Source: an uncultured Bacilli bacterium (GTDB taxonomy: Bacteria; Bacillota_I; Bacilli_A; RF39; UBA660). Taken from it: a DNA stretch of 11,543 bases. The DNA lies in NCBI GenBank assembly GCA_934167785.1, contig CAKPLX010000034.1:1-11543 (forward strand), given 5' to 3'. The notes under the pieces are model-generated. The model was not told the origin of the DNA and searched no databases. It worked only from the letters and a program-made list of their open reading frames with translations. Below are positions 7,594 through 11,543 of the stretch, in pieces (the stretch's first letter is position 1; each line of letters begins with the position of its first letter). The position numbers and the translations under genes were made by a program.

Positions 7594-8991
7594 ATGAAGA
7601 TAGATGAAAAAAAAGTGAAAATATTAATTTTTATAGTTTTTCTTGTAATTATATTATTGATAGGAACAATAATATTTATATTAAAAGATAGTAAAGAGAA
7701 AAGTGAAGAAAAAATAACAGATTCTCAATTACCGAAAGATGCTATAGTAATTAATGAAAGTTATCAAAAACTTACTTCAATAAATACATTTTTAGCATTA
7801 AAAAATTGTGTAGATTTATATTATTCTAAATATTCTAGTTGTTTTATGACAGTGGCTCAATATAGAGAAAATTATAATATGCAATATAATGAAAGTAGTG
7901 ATAATGGAGTTGCTATAGATAAAGCTTGTGAGTTAGCTAGAAAGGTATATCTTTCTATGTTAATGGAGGATTATGTTAAAGATGAAAATATTACTTTAGA
8001 CAATTTTTCTATGAAAGTAGATAAGATAGGACAAGTAAAAGCAACAATTACTGAAATTTATGAACAACAAAAAAATGAAAACACATCAGCATTTTTTGTA
8101 AAAGGATATTTAAGAGATAAAGAAACAGATAAAAATACTAATTTAAATATTGTTTTGGTTGTGGATAAGAAAAACAAAGCTTTTAAAATATATCCAAAGG
8201 AATATTATGAAGATAAAAAATTAGAGGAATTAAAAGTTGGAGATGTTGCAAAAATTAATATACCAGATGAAATTGAATTAAATAATAACGAAAGTATAGC
8301 TAATAAATATAATTATCAAAATTTTTCTACTGAAGCTATAATACAATTTTTAGTTGAAAAACATAAAGAAGAGATGTTATATAATACAGAGATTGCATAT
8401 GATAATTTAGATGAAACATATAAAAATGCAAAATTTTCAGATTATAATGAATTTTTAAATTATGTTGAAATGAATAATAAAAAATATAAATCTATGTCAG
8501 CAAATAAATATTCTAAAAATGTTTATACTGATTATAATCAATATGTATGTATGGATAATAATGATAATTATTATATTTTTAATCAAGATAAAAATGACTT
8601 AACAAAATTTTCTGTAATATTGGATACATATACAGTAGATATACCACAATTTATAGAAAAATATGAAAAAGCATCCAATAATGAAAAAGTAGCATTGAAT
8701 ATTAATAAATTTGTTAGTTCTATAAATGATAAGAGTTATAAATATGCATATTCATTATTAGCTAATAGTTTTAAACAGAATAATTTTAATAATCAACAAC
8801 AATTTGAAAGATATATAAAACAAATTTTGTATGAAAATAATACAATTAAAGATGTAAGTTGTGAAGAACAAGGAAAATATTATATTGCTACTACAAAAAT
8901 TGCAAATTCAGATGGAGAAGAAAAAGAAATTAAATTTATAGTGAAGTTAGAAGAAGAAAGAAAATTTGAGATGTCATTTGAAATAAAATAG
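7594..8991 (+). CDS. Single-pass membrane protein with tandem NTF2-like modules (TcpC/VirB8-like), conjugation accessory
   Basis: An AGGAGG site (7583-7588) overlaps the TAG stop of the hydrolase gene and sits 5 bases before the ATG, so the two genes are probably translationally coupled. The 465-residue protein has a membrane span at about 8-29 and a large outer part. Two C-terminal stretches share a pattern with each other and with the protein at 3684-4643: from about 246 (AYDNLDETYKNAKF, Ala268, then YNEFLNYVE) and from about 363 (AYSLLANSFKQNNF, Ala385, then QQFERYIKQ). Each is followed by beta-rich sequence, as in NTF2-like domains. Residues about 57-200 may hold a further, more diverged module. 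TcpC has a similar plan of one anchor and repeated NTF2-like domains. The sequence is rich in Lys, Asn, Tyr and Glu and has no visible catalytic motif. A structural pore role is inferred. Confidence 0.65.
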   Translation: MKIDEKKVKILIFIVFLVIILLIGTIIFILKDSKEKSEEKITDSQLPKDAIVINESYQKLTSINTFLALKNCVDLYYSKYSSCFMTVAQYRENYNMQYNESSDNGVAIDKACELARKVYLSMLMEDYVKDENITLDNFSMKVDKIGQVKATITEIYEQQKNENTSAFFVKGYLRDKETDKNTNLNIVLVVDKKNKAFKIYPKEYYEDKKLEELKVGDVAKINIPDEIELNNNESIANKYNYQNFSTEAIIQFLVEKHKEEMLYNTEIAYDNLDETYKNAKFSDYNEFLNYVEMNNKKYKSMSANKYSKNVYTDYNQYVCMDNNDNYYIFNQDKNDLTKFSVILDTYTVDIPQFIEKYEKASNNEKVALNINKFVSSINDKSYKYAYSLLANSFKQNNFNNQQQFERYIKQILYENNTIKDVSCEEQGKYYIATTKIANSDGEEKEIKFIVKLEEERKFEMSFEIK

Positions 8992-8993
8992 GG

Positions 8994-9025
8994 AAAAAAG
9001 GGCTTGAAAAAGCTCTTTTTTTTTT
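8994..9025 (+). terminator. Rho-independent terminator of the conjugation operon
   Basis: A stem of ten to twelve base pairs (arms 8994-9005 and 9010-9021, core AAGGGCTT/AAGCTCTT with one G-U pair) closes on a GAAA loop. It runs into ten consecutive T residues at 9016-9025. It begins two bases after the TAG of the upstream gene and separates the conjugation genes from the ABC transporter. Confidence 0.92.
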
Positions 9026-9032
9026 GTAAAAT
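9004..9032 (+). promoter_or_regulatory. Candidate sigma-70 type promoter overlapping the terminator
   Basis: TTGAAA at 9004-9009 and TAAAAT at 9027-9032 each differ from consensus at one position and are 17 bases apart. They lie inside the terminator hairpin and T-tract. A start near 9039 would leave almost no leader and could cut into the ribosome site at 9037-9043, which weakens the call. In AT-rich DNA such matches arise by chance. It is listed because the transporter operon has no other room for a promoter downstream of the terminator. Confidence 0.3.
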
Positions 9033-9050
9033 ATAAGAGGAGGAAAAAAT

Positions 9051-9776
9051 ATGATAGAAATAAATAATGTTTCAATGGAATATAAAAAAGATAAGAAAGT
9101 TATTAATAATTTAAGTATGAAAGTAAATGACGGAGAAATTTTTGGTTTTTTAGGACCTAACGGTGCTGGAAAAACAACAACTATAAAAATGATGACAGGG
9201 ATATTAGAAGTTGATAAAGGAGATATATTAATAGATAATTATAGTATAAAAAATAAACCATTAGAAGCTAAAAAAAAGATTGGATTAGTGTTAGATAATC
9301 CAGATGTTTTTCTAAAATTAAAAGGAATTGAATATTTGAATTTTATTGCTGATGTTTATGATGTTTCTAAAAGTCAAAGAATAGAAGTTATAAAAAATTT
9401 ATCAAAAAAATTTGAACTAGAAGATGTTTTAAATAATAAAATTCAAAGTTATTCACATGGAATGAAACAAAAATTATCAATTATAAGTTCTTTATTAAAT
9501 AATCCCAAAAATTGGATTTTAGATGAACCAATGACTGGACTGGATCCAAAATCTTTTTTTGAATTAAAAAATTTAATGAGAGAACATGCTAAAAATGGTA
9601 ATACTGTATTTTTTTCTACTCACATTTTAGATGTTGCTGAAAAATTATGTGATAGAGTTGCAATTATAAATAAGGGAGAACTATTATTTATAGGAACTTA
9701 TCAAGAAATGAAGGATGAACTAGAAGAAAATAAATCATTAGAAGAATTATTTATGGAGATTACAAATAATGAATAA
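9051..9776 (+). CDS. ABC transporter ATP-binding protein (CcmA/BcrA-like exporter ATPase)
   Basis: The 241-residue product is a complete ABC ATPase of normal length for this group. Walker A GPNGAGKTT is at 35-43, the signature variant YSHGMKQKL at 134-142, Walker B WILDEP at 155-160 with catalytic Glu159, the D-loop GLDP just after it, and the H-loop His at 191 in STHILD. The Q-loop reads VLDNPDVF, so the usual Gln is replaced. To my knowledge this is common in the exporter subgroup that pairs with large ABC-2 type permeases. GAGGAGG at 9037-9043 with a 7-base spacer fixes the ATG. The stop overlaps the next start by 8 bp, so ATPase and permease are translated as a coupled pair. It would power export across the cytoplasmic membrane. 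The substrate is unknown. No resistance or lantibiotic gene is next to it in the window. Confidence 0.95.
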   Translation: MIEINNVSMEYKKDKKVINNLSMKVNDGEIFGFLGPNGAGKTTTIKMMTGILEVDKGDILIDNYSIKNKPLEAKKKIGLVLDNPDVFLKLKGIEYLNFIADVYDVSKSQRIEVIKNLSKKFELEDVLNNKIQSYSHGMKQKLSIISSLLNNPKNWILDEPMTGLDPKSFFELKNLMREHAKNGNTVFFSTHILDVAEKLCDRVAIINKGELLFIGTYQEMKDELEENKSLEELFMEITNNE

Positions 9777-11457
9777 AAAAATAAAGAAAATTTTAGGTTT
9801 AAGTAAAATATTATTAAAAGATTCAGCACAGATTTTTAATTTGTTCAATAAAGAAACAAAAAAAGTAGATAAAAAAAATCCAATGTTTTGGGTATTTTTT
9901 ATAGTTATAATAACAGTTTCTTATGTTAGTTTTAAAATTATGGATGGGTTAAATAGTATAAATCAAGTAGAAATATTTTTATATATTTATCCTTTATTTT
10001 TATTAATATTATTTTTATTTCAAATAATTTTAAATAGCATAAATTTATATTTCTTTTCTGATGATTTAGAATTAATTTTACCAATGCCGTTTAAAGCAGA
10101 TGAAATATTAATATCAAAATTTATTACAATAATATCTAATATATATTTTTCAGAATTTATATTTGCTTTTTTTCCATTATTAATATATGGAATATTTACA
10201 ATGTCTGCTATGTCGTATTATTTTTATTTAATATTATTTTTATTAGTATTTCCAATATTTCCTACATTAGTTGTTAGTATTTTTGTTATGTTTTTTGTTA
10301 AGATTTCAAGGGTAATAAAAAATAAAGACATTTTTCAAATAATAATAACATTGATTTTTTTATTTTTAATTTTTATACTTGAATTTAAATTAACAAATAA
10401 TATTATTAGCAAAGAAATAATAATTGATGAAATTGAGCAAAGTCAAGCTGAAGAGTTAGTTAAACAATTTTATACAAGAGTTGAAAATATAAATAAATAT
10501 TTAATTATTATGAATCCAAGTATAAATATGTTAAAAAAACCAAATTTAATTTCTATTTTAGAATTTTTTAAAATATTAATTATAAATTTATTTTTATTTT
10601 TTGTTTTTATTTTTATAGGAAATAAATTCTATATAAAAAATGTATTAAAATGTAATGCTTTTTATAAAATAAAAAAAATTAATAGAATAAAATTTGAAAA
10701 AAAATGTAAAAAAAGAAATAAAGGAAATTCTTATATTATAAAAGACTTAAAAATGTTATTAAAAAATCCTACATATTTTATCCAATGTATTTATCCTTCG
10801 TTGATAGTTATGACATCTATTATAATTATAATAATTAAAACATTGCCAAATTTAAGAGAATTTTTTGCATCAGAAATGGGAGAGGATTTTGAAATTAATA
10901 TGGATTTTTATTTTGTAAGTATTATAGTAGTAATAATACAAATATTATTTACAATATCTAATATAGCTATAACAGAGATTTCAAGAGAAGGAAAAAATGC
11001 TGTTTTGATGAAGTATATTCCTGTAAGTTTATATAAACAATATATATATAAGCTAGTACCACAATTTATAATAAATTTATTAAATATTATTTTTATTATT
11101 GTAATTGAAAAAATTTTATTTGTTGAAACACTAATATTTATTATGGCATATATTTTTGTTATAGCAAATTTATTAAATTTAATTAATTGTATGATTTTTC
11201 TTATTATTGATTTTTTAAATCCAAAATTAAATTGGGATTCTGAATATCAAGCAATAAAACAAAATAATAATAGAATATACCAATATGTAATTTCAATTAT
11301 TATTATTATTGTATTATTATATTTTTCAAATGTTTTGTTAAATAAAAATTTAAACATTGCTTGTAATATTACAATATTAATATTATTAATAATTATAATA
11401 TTTATTAATATAATAGTTAAAAAATATATAAATAAAATATATAAAAAAATAAAATAG
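9769..11457 (+). CDS. ABC-2 type exporter permease (large 'putative ABC exporter' family)
   Basis: The 562-residue product is almost entirely hydrophobic, with about 12 probable membrane spans. They begin near residue 40 and 70, continue with a cluster at 115-210, and resume at about 270-292, 335-360, 376-400, 425-485 and 505-552. A basic cytoplasmic loop lies at about 295-330. At about 98-117 the sequence LELILPMPFKADEIL matches the conserved loop of large two-half ABC exporter permeases, which place a short 'LP(L/M)' loop before an ILxxKF motif. The ATG lies inside the end of the ATPase gene (overlap ATGAATAA), with GGAG at 9755-9758. It should form the transmembrane part of the transporter. 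The gene is extremely rich in Ile, Leu, Phe, Lys and Asn, in line with the low GC content. It ends in TAG inside the palindromic terminator. The substrate cannot be inferred. Confidence 0.85.
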   Translation: MNKKIKKILGLSKILLKDSAQIFNLFNKETKKVDKKNPMFWVFFIVIITVSYVSFKIMDGLNSINQVEIFLYIYPLFLLILFLFQIILNSINLYFFSDDLELILPMPFKADEILISKFITIISNIYFSEFIFAFFPLLIYGIFTMSAMSYYFYLILFLLVFPIFPTLVVSIFVMFFVKISRVIKNKDIFQIIITLIFLFLIFILEFKLTNNIISKEIIIDEIEQSQAEELVKQFYTRVENINKYLIIMNPSINMLKKPNLISILEFFKILIINLFLFFVFIFIGNKFYIKNVLKCNAFYKIKKINRIKFEKKCKKRNKGNSYIIKDLKMLLKNPTYFIQCIYPSLIVMTSIIIIIIKTLPNLREFFASEMGEDFEINMDFYFVSIIVVIIQILFTISNIAITEISREGKNAVLMKYIPVSLYKQYIYKLVPQFIINLLNIIFIIVIEKILFVETLIFIMAYIFVIANLLNLINCMIFLIIDFLNPKLNWDSEYQAIKQNNNRIYQYVISIIIIIVLLYFSNVLLNKNLNIACNITILILLIIIIFINIIVKKYINKIYKKIK

Positions 11458-11482
11458 AAATTAATTTCTATTTTATTTTTTT
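11443..11482 (+). terminator. Perfect 40-bp palindromic terminator closing the ABC operon
   Basis: The 18-base arm 11443-11460 is the exact reverse complement of 11465-11482, around TTAA at 11461-11464. Only one pair per arm is G-C, and the 3' arm supplies a T-rich tail (T7 at 11476-11482). The permease stop codon (11455-11457) lies inside the 5' arm. Because the palindrome has A and T tracts on both sides, it could end transcription from either direction. The 61 bases after it are AT-rich with no gene, RNA or clear promoter. Confidence 0.85.
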
Positions 11483-11543
11483 ATTAAATAATATTTTTTA
11501 AATGAGAAAAATTAAATATATTTATTAAAAAATTTCTAGTATA

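Noticed and set aside
1..11543. CRISPR array, tRNA, rRNA or insertion sequence
   Set aside because: No regularly spaced repeats, cloverleaf-like sequence, rRNA motifs, transposase or terminal inverted repeats were seen by eye. Coding genes fill almost all of the window.
11483..11543. Promoter for a gene beyond the right edge
   Set aside because: The stretch is so AT-rich that -10-like hexamers occur everywhere, and no matching -35 box or ribosome site is visible.

Overview
The window is a very AT-rich stretch in which every gene lies on the + strand. Codon use is strongly A/T-biased (AGA for Arg, TTA for Leu), Shine-Dalgarno sites are of the AGGAGG type, and the cell-envelope proteins look Gram-positive. 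This points to a low-GC Firmicute (Clostridia or Bacilli-like, possibly an uncultured gut lineage). The species cannot be told from the sequence. TGG encodes Trp throughout and no confident gene contains an in-frame TGA, so there is no sign of TGA recoding.

Positions 1-8991 look like part of the mating-pore module of an integrative conjugative element, or a related conjugative type IV secretion locus. In order it holds: the C-terminal end of a VirB4-type ATPase (1-693); a VirB6/TrbL-like polytopic channel protein, now split into three reading frames (714-1289, about 1219-1524 and 1505-3658); a single-pass membrane protein with an NTF2-like (VirB8/TcpC-type) ectodomain (3684-4643); a large membrane-anchored cell-wall hydrolase with a glucosaminidase domain followed by a Cys/His peptidase domain, comparable in plan to CwlT of Tn916 (4654-7584); and a second single-pass protein with two or more NTF2-like modules (7594-8991). 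Gaps between these genes are 9-25 bp, so they probably form one operon. It ends at a strong hairpin terminator at 8994-9025. The relaxase, coupling protein, integrase and att sites are not in the window.

After the terminator is a two-gene ABC transporter: an ATPase (9051-9776) and a 562-residue permease that overlaps it by 8 bp (9769-11457). The unit closes with a perfect 40-bp palindromic terminator at 11443-11482. Whether it is element cargo or flanking chromosome cannot be decided here.

The working picture is that VirB4 powers the pore, the TrbL-like protein forms the membrane channel, the two NTF2-like proteins form its external scaffold, and the hydrolase opens the peptidoglycan. The most unusual feature is the double +1 frame change inside the channel gene. 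The first change sits on a CCC-C slip site followed by a CGG codon that is very rare here. The second has no obvious slip site. Sequencing error, real decay and programmed frameshifting are all still possible.
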